From JBJKRW01 sp046704445 (GTDB lineage Bacteria; Patescibacteriota; Microgenomatia; UBA1406; GWC2-37-13), in NCBI GenBank assembly GCA_046704445.1, contig JBJKRW010000019.1:1-6026 (forward strand): DNA of 6,026 nt, written 5' to 3'. Positions 1-6,023 of this stretch are shown piece by piece. Made by a program: the position numbers and the translations under genes. Position 1 is the stretch's first letter. The number at the start of each line of letters is the position of its first letter. A model generated the notes under the pieces. That model ran no database searches. It was not told where the DNA came from and worked only from the letters and a program-made list of their open reading frames with translations.

Positions 1-1320
1 TTATGAATTTTTTAACTTGAGAGCTAAATCCTTTTGATTTAATTCAAGCTGTTCCCCGGTTGTCATATCCTTCAGTTTGATCAGTTTTTTTTCGGTTTCT
101 TTCGGACCTATGATGATCACATACGGAATTTTTTTGCGGTTTGCATATTTCAGCTGTTTGTCGAGTTTGACCGGTTCGGGGTATAGCATGGTGGGAATAT
201 CGTTTTGCCTCAAATTGTTTGCGGTTTCGAGACAGTCTGCAAGTTGCTGATCGCCGAAAAGAGTGATCAGTACTTTAATCGGAGTGCGCGAGGATGCAAA
301 CATGTTGCGGTCTTTGATGATTTCGACGATCCGGTCGATTCCGAAAGATCCTCCCGTAGCAGGGGTAGGCTTACCGGTAAATCTGCCGATGGTGTTGTCA
401 TACCGGCCGCATCCCGCAACAGACCCCACGTTGCCGTCGAGTATCTCAAACTCCCAGATCGGTCCGGAATAATATGCGAGCCCGCGCGCAATGTACGGAG
501 CAAAGACATAGGTGTCCGACGGCAGATTTGTTTTTCCAAGATAATCAAATATCTGCCCGAGTTCGTCCAGTCCTTCTGCAGCAGCGGGAGAGCCGGGAAG
601 CTCTTTGGAATACTCATCGAGCAATTGTCTGACGTCTCCGGTTTTGGTTACGAGGTCAAGAATTCTGTCCGCGATTACCGCCGGAACGTTCCTTTTTTCC
701 AGAAGTTCCCGCTTTACTTTTTCTTTACCGATTTTGGGAAGCTTGTCTATACTCAAACAAATTGGAATAAACTGCTCTTTGCCCGCGCCGCTTGCGGTGA
801 TAAGGCCGTTGAGGAATTTCCGGTTGCTGATATTTGCGCGGAATTTTTTGAATCCCAGCGCTTCCATGGCTTCGATGCCCATCTGGATAAACTCGGCGTC
901 CGCGATGACGGAGTCCGTGCCGATCGTGTCCGCATCACACTGGGTAAATTCGCGGTAGCGTCCTTTTTGGGGTTTTTCCGCCCGCCAGACATTCTGGATC
1001 TGATATCTTTTATAGGGAAAGGCGATCGTATTGATGTTTTCCGCAACTGCCCGGCACATGGAGATCATAACTTCATATTTAAGCATGATGTCCCGGCCGC
1101 CTTCATCCTTGAATTTGTAGAACAGCTTTGACGCTTCTTCGCCGGACTCCTTTTCAAAAATATCCGCATACTCGAGCGCAGGAGTTTCCAGCGGTTCGTA
1201 TCCGTATTTTTCAAATATACGCTTAAAGGTATTGATGACGTATTCTCTCACCTGAATATCTTCCGCGAAAAAATCGCGGAATCCTTTTAACAGCTGCGGT
1301 TTGACATTTTGTATATTCAT
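1..1320 (-). CDS. hisS: Histidyl-tRNA synthetase (class II, archaeal/eukaryotic-like signatures)
   Basis: This cytoplasmic enzyme charges tRNA-His with histidine using ATP. The 439-residue frame is complete from ATG to TAA, and the length is normal for the family. Visible landmarks are the N-terminal KGFRDF (residues 12-17), motif 1 around 36-50, motif 2 with RAEKPQKGRYREF (113-125) followed by QCDAD (127-131), the histidine-binding RGLAYY (279-284), GCGRYD (303-308), and motif 3 GGSFGIDR (323-330). The anticodon-binding domain runs from about 347 to 439, with KLDKQLKYANRKKIPYVIIIGP-type features near 385-406. QCDAD and the GSVAG-GRYD style resemble archaeal, eukaryotic and many Patescibacterial enzymes more than the E. 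coli type. Three positions differ from the usual consensus: Ala282 replaces Asp in RGLDYY, Met85 replaces Thr in LRYDLT, and Cys304 replaces Gly in GGGRYD. The catalytic Arg279, Glu83 and Gln127 equivalents are kept, so I expect an active enzyme. The ATG at 1320 lies 6 bases after a TATAAT box, with no Shine-Dalgarno sequence. Confidence 0.95.
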   Translation of the reverse strand: MNIQNVKPQLLKGFRDFFAEDIQVREYVINTFKRIFEKYGYEPLETPALEYADIFEKESGEEASKLFYKFKDEGGRDIMLKYEVMISMCRAVAENINTIAFPYKRYQIQNVWRAEKPQKGRYREFTQCDADTIGTDSVIADAEFIQMGIEAMEALGFKKFRANISNRKFLNGLITASGAGKEQFIPICLSIDKLPKIGKEKVKRELLEKRNVPAVIADRILDLVTKTGDVRQLLDEYSKELPGSPAAAEGLDELGQIFDYLGKTNLPSDTYVFAPYIARGLAYYSGPIWEFEILDGNVGSVAGCGRYDNTIGRFTGKPTPATGGSFGIDRIVEIIKDRNMFASSRTPIKVLITLFGDQQLADCLETANNLRQNDIPTMLYPEPVKLDKQLKYANRKKIPYVIIIGPKETEKKLIKLKDMTTGEQLELNQKDLALKLKNS

Positions 1321-1326
1321 AATCTT

Positions 1327-1355
1327 ATTATACCGCTATGCCCCGGAATTGTCAG
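1327..1355 (-). promoter_or_regulatory. Sigma-70-type promoter of hisS, predicted leaderless
   Basis: On the minus strand the -35 box CTGACA (1355-1350, five of six matches to TTGACA) is followed by exactly 17 bases and a perfect -10 box TATAAT (1332-1327). Six bases (AAGATT) then separate the -10 box from the hisS ATG. Transcription normally begins about 7 bases after the -10 box, which is the A of the start codon, so the transcript should have no 5' leader. No Shine-Dalgarno sequence lies in front of the ATG, which agrees. This is the best promoter in the window. It suggests hisS can be expressed apart from the upstream operon, although read-through is possible because no terminator was found before it. 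Confidence 0.82.
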
Positions 1356-1363
1356 CGGTATAA
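1328..1363. repeat. Perfect 10-base inverted repeat over the hisS promoter (operator candidate)
   Basis: The left arm TTATACCGCT (1328-1337) and right arm AGCGGTATAA (1354-1363) are exact reverse complements separated by 16 bases. The arm centres are 26 bases apart, about two and a half helical turns. The left arm contains most of the hisS -10 box, and the right arm overlaps the inner edge of the -35 box and extends upstream of it. A protein bound here would block RNA polymerase. In a read-through transcript the same repeat would form a hairpin ending 7 bases before the hisS ATG. No U-run follows, so it does not look like an intrinsic terminator. The repeat is certain; its regulatory role is inferred. 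Confidence 0.7.
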
Positions 1364-1401
1364 CCGAGTACATTTCCGTTGGCGATAACAACAGTAACGT
1401 A

Positions 1402-2514
1402 CTATTTACGTAGTATCTTTGCCAAAATAGAAATTCCTTTTTTGATTTCTGAATCCGACACGCATCCGAATCCAAGCCTCATCCACTTGCTCCACTTTTT
1501 ACCGAACAATACGCCGGGAATCGAACCGATATTATAGTGTTCCCGCAGAAACCGGGATAATTTCATGCTGTTTTTTCCCGTGTTGACAAAGATAACGGAC
1601 CCTGCCATAACCGGATTCATGTATGGTATTTTCCGTGCGGACAGTTCGCGTTCCATGAGCAGTTTTTTTCTGAGAAGCGATTGTTTTATTGTCCGGATCT
1701 CTTTTGACATATATCGGATGACATAAGATGCGATTATCTGTGAAGGGTAATTGATGCCTACCTGGGCAATTGCCGTAAGGTTGTACATTCTGGAGATGAG
1801 ATTTTTTTCCGCAGTTATCCAGCCCAGCCGTATGCCGGGCAAAAAGTAATTTTTGGTAAAGGAATTCAGGACAATAAGATTTTTATCGGGAATATATAGA
1901 CAGGGAGGAGTATAGGTATGAGGAGGGTAAATTTTTTGGTTATTTACTTCGTCGGAAATGACAATCAGACCGTATTTTTTTGCAAGATATCCGAGACATT
2001 CCAGAAATGTCGCGTCATATATTTTGCCGCTCGGATTTTCCGGAGAATTCAGAAACAGGATTTTCGCATTCGCCGCCGCGATATTCTTTTCAAGAGACTT
2101 GACGTCGGAATAGTCAACAGGTACGGGGATGAGATTAAGGGATTCTATAAGCGACACGGTAGCTTCAAAGCAGAGATCGTTCACAATAATCCTGCCTTTT
2201 CGGGAAAGAAGCAAAGGCAACAGGAAATAAAGACCAGAGAGAGCTCCGTTTGTCAGGGTCAGTTGAGATTCGTTCAGTGTTCGTGTATTAGTTACCCGTT
2301 CAATGTCAATGATTTGGCGCATAAGTTGTCTCTCCGATTGCGTGGGGTGTATGCCGACAGACTGAAGAAGTGTCCGATTGAGATAACCGATTTTTCTTTT
2401 GTTTTTGCCGGAAAACAAGTACACACTCGGTGATCCTTTGTCAAACCGGATGGTTGTGGCGTTGGTTTTTCGGTTGAGTTCGATAATTTTGCTTTGTCGG
2501 GGCGTAAATATCAT
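1402..2514 (-). CDS. PLP-dependent class I/II (fold type I) aminotransferase
   Basis: This cytoplasmic enzyme is predicted to move an amino group between an amino acid and a 2-oxo acid using pyridoxal phosphate; the substrate cannot be read from the sequence. Counting from the ATG at 2514 it has 370 residues, slightly short for the family. Motifs in order are TNGA (88-91, phosphate-binding loop), NSPENPSGK (156-164, Asn160 contacts PLP), ISDEV (186-190, Asp188 pairs with the ring nitrogen), SFTKNYFLPGIRLGW (218-232, Lys221 forms the Schiff base and Arg229 binds phosphate), and WMRLGFG (344-350, Arg346 binds the substrate carboxylate). The Tyr that normally follows DEV is Asn191 here. A TTG start at 2523 would add three residues and overlap the upstream TGA by 4 bases. 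I prefer the ATG because GGGAAA (2529-2524) sits 9 bases before it. The gene is coupled to the upstream 1,032-codon gene, so both may serve one pathway. The SFTK and GIRLGW pattern is closer to aspartate/aromatic-type enzymes than to HisC. Confidence 0.9.
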   Translation of the reverse strand: MIFTPRQSKIIELNRKTNATTIRFDKGSPSVYLFSGKNKRKIGYLNRTLLQSVGIHPTQSERQLMRQIIDIERVTNTRTLNESQLTLTNGALSGLYFLLPLLLSRKGRIIVNDLCFEATVSLIESLNLIPVPVDYSDVKSLEKNIAAANAKILFLNSPENPSGKIYDATFLECLGYLAKKYGLIVISDEVNNQKIYPPHTYTPPCLYIPDKNLIVLNSFTKNYFLPGIRLGWITAEKNLISRMYNLTAIAQVGINYPSQIIASYVIRYMSKEIRTIKQSLLRKKLLMERELSARKIPYMNPVMAGSVIFVNTGKNSMKLSRFLREHYNIGSIPGVLFGKKWSKWMRLGFGCVSDSEIKKGISILAKILRK

Positions 2515-2519
2515 ATGCG

Positions 2520-5500
2520 TCAATTTCCCGATAAATTCATAAGCGAAACCGATCCTGTGGTAAGATCATAGACGATTCGGAATAGTTGTATGTCTTTCAG
2601 TTCGGACATCTGCTGTTTTATTTCGGTAAAGAGTGCGCGGTATTTTTCTCCCTGTTCTCCGAAAAAATTTTCCAGAATTTGCACGGGAATTCTTTTTTTT
2701 GCGTTTTCACCGGATTCAAGCGCGGCTTTAATGTTTGATCGTGCACCGGCTGCATCGGTGCCGGTCGTTTCAAAAGAGCCGAGATATCCCAAAAACGATG
2801 CGATCAGGGATCTAAATACTTTTTCTTTTAAGAGCTCGCGATCTTCCGGAGTTGTCCGAATGTTTACGAGCGCGTAGTAAAGCTGTTCGAAACTTTGGTA
2901 TCCGTTTTCCGTCCACATGCGATAGAGATCGGGATTGAGTGACCTGACGACATTTTTGAACAGAAAGTTCCATCCCTCAGGATTTATTTTATACACGTCG
3001 TTTGCGATGTGGTTTAACACACACGCCTGTGTGACGTTTCCGGATCCGATATTCGTGTACAGTTCCACTTCCACGAATGGATTTACCCGGTAATACAGAT
3101 TGTTGCCGCGTCTGATAAGTTTGTCTCTTGGAATAAGTTTAAACAACTGGTCACCGACCCATTGCTGCAATGGACTTCCTTCAAATAACACTTCGGGAAT
3201 TTCCACACCGAATTCGTTTGCTCTTTGTGCGACTACGTCATAATCGAGACGGTCGCTTACGTGCGCGTTATCAATGACCGGACGTCCTTGAACGGAACTG
3301 CCCGGAAGACGCAGTTCCGCTTCTTTTTTCAGCGCTTTTGCCACGAGTCCGCTCACTTTCTGTACGTTCGTCGGTTCTGTTTCGTCGGCGTGAATGTGAA
3401 AAAATTCGCAATCCAGCACTATGCCGGAGTTAAAACCGGCGTCGTTCCGAAGCTGTTCTATTATCGGCCCGATCTGTTGCCTGAGTGATTGTTCGTCCCA
3501 TTCGGCTCGGTTCATACGTTCCATAGAAGGACCTAAGATTGCCCGGTTGGATTGTGATCCGTCAATTGACGCGGTAATTGTTGATCTTGAAAGATTTACA
3601 ATGTTGTTCACGGAAATTTTATCCGGACGAACGGGCACGATGCGGTCATTGATTGAGACTTTGCCGCGATTGCCGATCATATATGTTTTTAACACTCTGC
3701 GTTCGGGGGTTTGTGCAAACGCCTGATTGATTACGCCCTGTATTTCCAAATCCCCGAATGTGTCGTATACGGTAAACAAAAACACGGGTATCGCAACTTC
3801 CATAGGGTATTTCATCAGCAGGTTCATAAGCAGTATTGACACGCGTTTTTTTGACGGATCGTCAAGATTGGCGATTTTAAGGGCCGTCTGAAGATAAGGA
3901 TACGAGTCGAATTTTTGGTCGAAAACAAAATCACCTTCTATAGACGTACTATCTCCCGCGTATGTCCGTTTGGGTTTAACCGGAAACAGTTCTTCCTGCG
4001 TAAGTTCTCCCCGTGCAATACGTTTGTTGGTCAGCACATAGACCATCCGTACAAACTGTCTGCTTACGTTTTTCAGTTTAATATCTTCTTTTTTTGAAAT
4101 AGCAGATTCAAACTTGAGACCGGTGACTACGCGGATATAGTGGTTTATTTCGTCCAGAAGTTCCATGCGTTCCGCAACAAGTTTTTGGTCGGTTGTCAAT
4201 TCTTCGAACAAACAGCCGAATTCGATAAGCGCCGAAACGTTTTTTTTCAGGTTTTGCAGTTCCGAACGTTCTGCAGATTTCATGGCAATCGCCGCACTGA
4301 ACAGTTTTTTTGCGGCAACGGGATTATTCATACCCGAAAGAAGAGAAAGCGCTTTCAGCCAGCGGTAAAATATTTCGTTTCTGGTGCGTTCGGGAAGTTC
4401 ATTACTGTAGGCAGCGTCAAAGGGAGAGATTGCAGCCAGAATGCGCGTTTGTTCTTCGGCGGAAAAGGTTGCGTTTGCCAGTTCTTTCGGAACGTACGAT
4501 TTTATGAGATTGGTATTATTCTGATTTTCTTGATCGGATGAGAGAAGGTAGGTAAGAAATTGTTCGTAAATCTCTTGAGCTGGCCGGGTAAAAAACTCTG
4601 TCCGGTCCGCGTTTTCGAGTAAAAATCCGTTTATCGCTTCATTTATGCGCGGTTGAGTTTGAAACTTGCCTGATTGGGCATCGCGGATAAGGACTTCCCT
4701 TTTGAGGAAAAATCTCCGGAGTCTGTTGGCGAGCGTGTGTATGTCGTTTGTGGAGGGCTTCGTCTGTTTTTGTGCTTCCGGAGCATTTGACAAGAGACGG
4801 GCGGCAAGCGGGATATTTTCGGAATATTCACGGTTCCATTCGGAGGTTTGCCCTCCTTTGATCGGAGTATTTTTTGCTTTTTTTTTGCCGATCATTGCAT
4901 ATATTCTTTCGTCAAAGCCTGGAAGGAGTTTTGCGACTGATTGCGAAAGAAGCCGTTCCATCCGTTCGAATTCCTCGAGGGTTGACGGGTTGTTTCCGAG
5001 ACCGAAACACAGCGAATCGATTGTTTTTTCGGCATTGAGGGCTATGGTTTCCGCGAGGAATTCCTTGTATTGAAGAAGATTGATATTCGGACGGTCACAG
5101 GGAGTGAAACAATCGAGAGGAGATCTGGTTTTGTTGCCGTTGCGAAACAGGAGTCCTGCGGAAAAGCCAAGGGTAAACACAAGCTGAACGTTTTCAAGTG
5201 TGGTGTTGGAATTGTCGAGCAGGGTGCCGGTGGTATCTTCGGGAAGATATATGTTTCCGTCATCGGTTTCCTGTTCCAAAGAAGCCAGGTAACGGACATA
5301 CATATTTTCTCCGAATCTCTCTATTTTTTTCATGTCCTCGGGGCGGAGTCCCCACCGGTCGACGTCGACACCGATCGTATATGCCTGCTCAAAAAGATTC
5401 TGCCAATCGTCTGTTCCGTTGATCAATATTTCGAATATTGTTTCTTCCGCCGCTTTTATGCCGTTGTTGATTTTGCCGGCAAATCCCTCATCGGTTTTCA

Positions 5501-5618
5501 ATACATAGGAATACAAATATGAGGGGTCGAGTCCCGGTATTTTTCTGAAATCGGTTTCTACGACGCGTACTCCTATACTTCGTGAAAAAATATTGCGATC
5601 TGTTGGTAGTTGTTCCAT
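2520..5618 (-). CDS. Unrecognised 1,032-residue cytoplasmic protein
   Basis: I do not recognise this family. The complete frame encodes 1,032 residues, with no signal peptide or clear membrane segment, so it is probably cytoplasmic. Residues 1-240 look like a mixed globular region. Residues 243-292 are a polar, low-complexity linker starting GKKKAKN. Residues about 293-535 and 575-640 are mainly helical. The most enzyme-like part is 683-830: IDGSQSNRAILGP (685-697), then an apparent alternating strand/helix region with CEFFHIHADE (737-746), VIDNAHVSDRLDYD (781-794) and VLFEGSPLQQW (810-820). Acidic and His residues Asp736, His741, His743, Asp745, Asp783, His786 and Asp789 cluster there and could bind metal or nucleotide, which is inference. 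A further region, 840-1032, is mixed and then helical. The ATG at 5618 was chosen because it follows a -10-like TAATAT by 6 bases, as at hisS. Its TGA stop lies 5 bases before the aminotransferase ATG, implying a two-gene operon. Composition resembles its neighbours, so there is no sign of recent transfer. Confidence 0.88.
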   Translation of the reverse strand: MEQLPTDRNIFSRSIGVRVVETDFRKIPGLDPSYLYSYVLKTDEGFAGKINNGIKAAEETIFEILINGTDDWQNLFEQAYTIGVDVDRWGLRPEDMKKIERFGENMYVRYLASLEQETDDGNIYLPEDTTGTLLDNSNTTLENVQLVFTLGFSAGLLFRNGNKTRSPLDCFTPCDRPNINLLQYKEFLAETIALNAEKTIDSLCFGLGNNPSTLEEFERMERLLSQSVAKLLPGFDERIYAMIGKKKAKNTPIKGGQTSEWNREYSENIPLAARLLSNAPEAQKQTKPSTNDIHTLANRLRRFFLKREVLIRDAQSGKFQTQPRINEAINGFLLENADRTEFFTRPAQEIYEQFLTYLLSSDQENQNNTNLIKSYVPKELANATFSAEEQTRILAAISPFDAAYSNELPERTRNEIFYRWLKALSLLSGMNNPVAAKKLFSAAIAMKSAERSELQNLKKNVSALIEFGCLFEELTTDQKLVAERMELLDEINHYIRVVTGLKFESAISKKEDIKLKNVSRQFVRMVYVLTNKRIARGELTQEELFPVKPKRTYAGDSTSIEGDFVFDQKFDSYPYLQTALKIANLDDPSKKRVSILLMNLLMKYPMEVAIPVFLFTVYDTFGDLEIQGVINQAFAQTPERRVLKTYMIGNRGKVSINDRIVPVRPDKISVNNIVNLSRSTITASIDGSQSNRAILGPSMERMNRAEWDEQSLRQQIGPIIEQLRNDAGFNSGIVLDCEFFHIHADETEPTNVQKVSGLVAKALKKEAELRLPGSSVQGRPVIDNAHVSDRLDYDVVAQRANEFGVEIPEVLFEGSPLQQWVGDQLFKLIPRDKLIRRGNNLYYRVNPFVEVELYTNIGSGNVTQACVLNHIANDVYKINPEGWNFLFKNVVRSLNPDLYRMWTENGYQSFEQLYYALVNIRTTPEDRELLKEKVFRSLIASFLGYLGSFETTGTDAAGARSNIKAALESGENAKKRIPVQILENFFGEQGEKYRALFTEIKQQMSELKDIQLFRIVYDLTTGSVSLMNLSGN
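2524..2529 (-). promoter_or_regulatory. Weak ribosome-binding site of the aminotransferase
   Basis: GGGAAA on the minus strand lies 9 bases before the ATG at 2514 and directly against the alternative TTG at 2523. The spacing suits the ATG and is too short for the TTG, which decides my start choice. The site lies inside the end of the upstream gene, so translation is probably also coupled to termination at its TGA. This is the only gene here with any Shine-Dalgarno-like sequence, and it is also the only one lacking its own visible promoter. Confidence 0.4.
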
Positions 5619-5630
5619 ATTTAAATATTA
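5617..5630 (-). promoter_or_regulatory. Possible -10 box and overlapping palindrome at the start of the 1,032-codon gene
   Basis: TAATAT (minus strand, 5630-5625) lies 6 bases before the ATG at 5618, the same spacing as the perfect -10 box of hisS. It matches TATAAT at four of six positions. No convincing -35 box sits 16-18 bases upstream; that position falls in the T-run of the preceding terminator. A perfect 12-base palindrome, ATATTTAAATAT (5617-5628), covers the -10-like box and the first bases of the start codon. No Shine-Dalgarno sequence is present. A promoter is needed here because a terminator lies directly upstream, but this assignment is tentative. Confidence 0.4.
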
Positions 5631-5647
5631 AGGATTCGTGATCCATT

Positions 5648-5672
5648 AAAAAACCCCGCACAGGGCGGGGTT
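5648..5672 (-). terminator. Rho-independent terminator after the TrpR-family gene
   Basis: On the minus strand AACCCCGC, a 5-base loop (CCTGT) and GCGGGGTT form a perfect 8-base-pair, GC-rich stem (5672-5652), followed by a run of T through about 5648. The stem begins 23 bases after the stop codon of the regulator. The plus-strand side lacks a comparable T-run, so it works in the minus direction only. It separates the regulator transcript from the operon downstream. Confidence 0.9.
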
Positions 5673-5695
5673 ATCGAATATATATGAATAAATAA

Positions 5696-6007
5696 CTACC
5701 CCGCCTTGGCGAGGTGATGATGATTTAATTTTTTGATCATAAGCTTGTATCCGTTCATGCCGTTTTTTAGCCATTTGCTGACTCGGGCGATAGTTGTGGT
5801 ACTCATATTGGTTTCTTTTTCGATTTTTGAATACGCGATATTTTTTGAGAGCATTTGCGCGACTTTCCAGCGGTTTGCAAACTCCATAATTTCCGGCTCG
5901 GTAAGAAGATCGCGAAAAAATCTTCGCGTTTCGTCGATGTTTTTCAACGAAAGGACTGCGCGGAAAAGTTCGTCCGAAACCGGATTAATCCAATTTTGCT
6001 TTTTCAT
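5696..6007 (-). CDS. TrpR-superfamily DNA-binding regulator, YerC/YecD type
   Basis: This is a small, probably dimeric, DNA-binding protein of the Trp-repressor superfamily. The complete 103-residue frame has the usual family length. Residues 11-33 (DELFRAVLSLKNIDETRRFF) and 36-56 (TEPEIMEFANRWKVAQML) match the conserved helical core of YerC/YecD proteins. Residues 58-81 form the helix-turn-helix, with IEKETNMSTTTIARVSKWL containing the recognition helix. The C-terminus has GMNGYKLM (83-90) and three consecutive His (96-98), a tail resembling Patescibacterial members as I remember them. The tryptophan-binding residues of classical TrpR cannot be assigned, so the effector is unknown. YerC relatives in Firmicutes have been linked by comparative genomics to histidine gene control (HisR), which makes the nearby hisS of interest. 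The ATG at 6007 lies 10 bases after TATAAT, with no Shine-Dalgarno sequence. The gene forms its own transcription unit, closed by the terminator at 5648-5672. Confidence 0.9.
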   Translation of the reverse strand: MKKQNWINPVSDELFRAVLSLKNIDETRRFFRDLLTEPEIMEFANRWKVAQMLSKNIAYSKIEKETNMSTTTIARVSKWLKNGMNGYKLMIKKLNHHHLAKAG

Positions 6008-6017
6008 AATGTGCTTT

Positions 6018-6023
6018 ATTATA
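6018..6023 (-). promoter_or_regulatory. -10 box of the TrpR-family gene
   Basis: A perfect TATAAT on the minus strand ends 10 bases before the ATG at 6007. The predicted start point leaves only about 3-4 bases of leader, so the mRNA would be nearly leaderless, and no Shine-Dalgarno sequence fits in the gap. The -35 box would lie beyond the window edge and cannot be checked. The sequence just upstream of the box reads TAG, so it is not a classical extended -10. Confidence 0.6.

Noticed and set aside
205..1131. A 308-codon open frame on the plus strand opposite hisS
   Set aside because: It lies wholly inside a convincing hisS gene, its translation resembles no family, and it has no promoter or ribosome-binding site. 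It is a codon-composition shadow.
1328..1363. The hisS upstream hairpin as an intrinsic terminator or T-box leader
   Set aside because: No U-run follows on either strand and no T-box or anticodon-specifier structure fits in the short gap. An operator explains the position better.
1918..2433. A 171-codon plus-strand frame opposite the aminotransferase
   Set aside because: It is fully antisense to a gene with intact catalytic motifs, and its translation is low-quality and rich in Phe, Arg and Cys. Shadow.
1402..2514. Aminotransferase as HisC, making a histidine cluster with hisS
   Set aside because: The lysine motif SFTKNYFLPGIRLGW and overall layout fit general class I transaminases better than HisC, and no other histidine-biosynthesis gene is present.
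2520..2522. TGA recoded as glycine, as in Gracilibacteria
   Set aside because: Here TGA is a real stop: beyond it the frame runs out of phase into the aminotransferase, and no gene in the window contains an internal TGA.
4842..4859. Strong Shine-Dalgarno-like AAAGGAGG inside the large gene, also forming a GGAGG/CCTCC hairpin
   Set aside because: The nearest ATG (4839) is out of frame and meets a stop after three codons, and the site lies downstream rather than upstream of the A-run, so it fits neither internal initiation nor known frameshift layouts.
5147..5170. LGFSAG in the large protein (150-155), resembling a GxSxG serine-hydrolase elbow
   Set aside because: It sits in a hydrophobic stretch without the strand-turn-helix context, and no matching His or Asp motif was found.
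5070..5522. A 150-codon plus-strand frame opposite the start of the 1,032-codon gene
   Set aside because: No family resemblance or start signals. The minus-strand gene explains the region.
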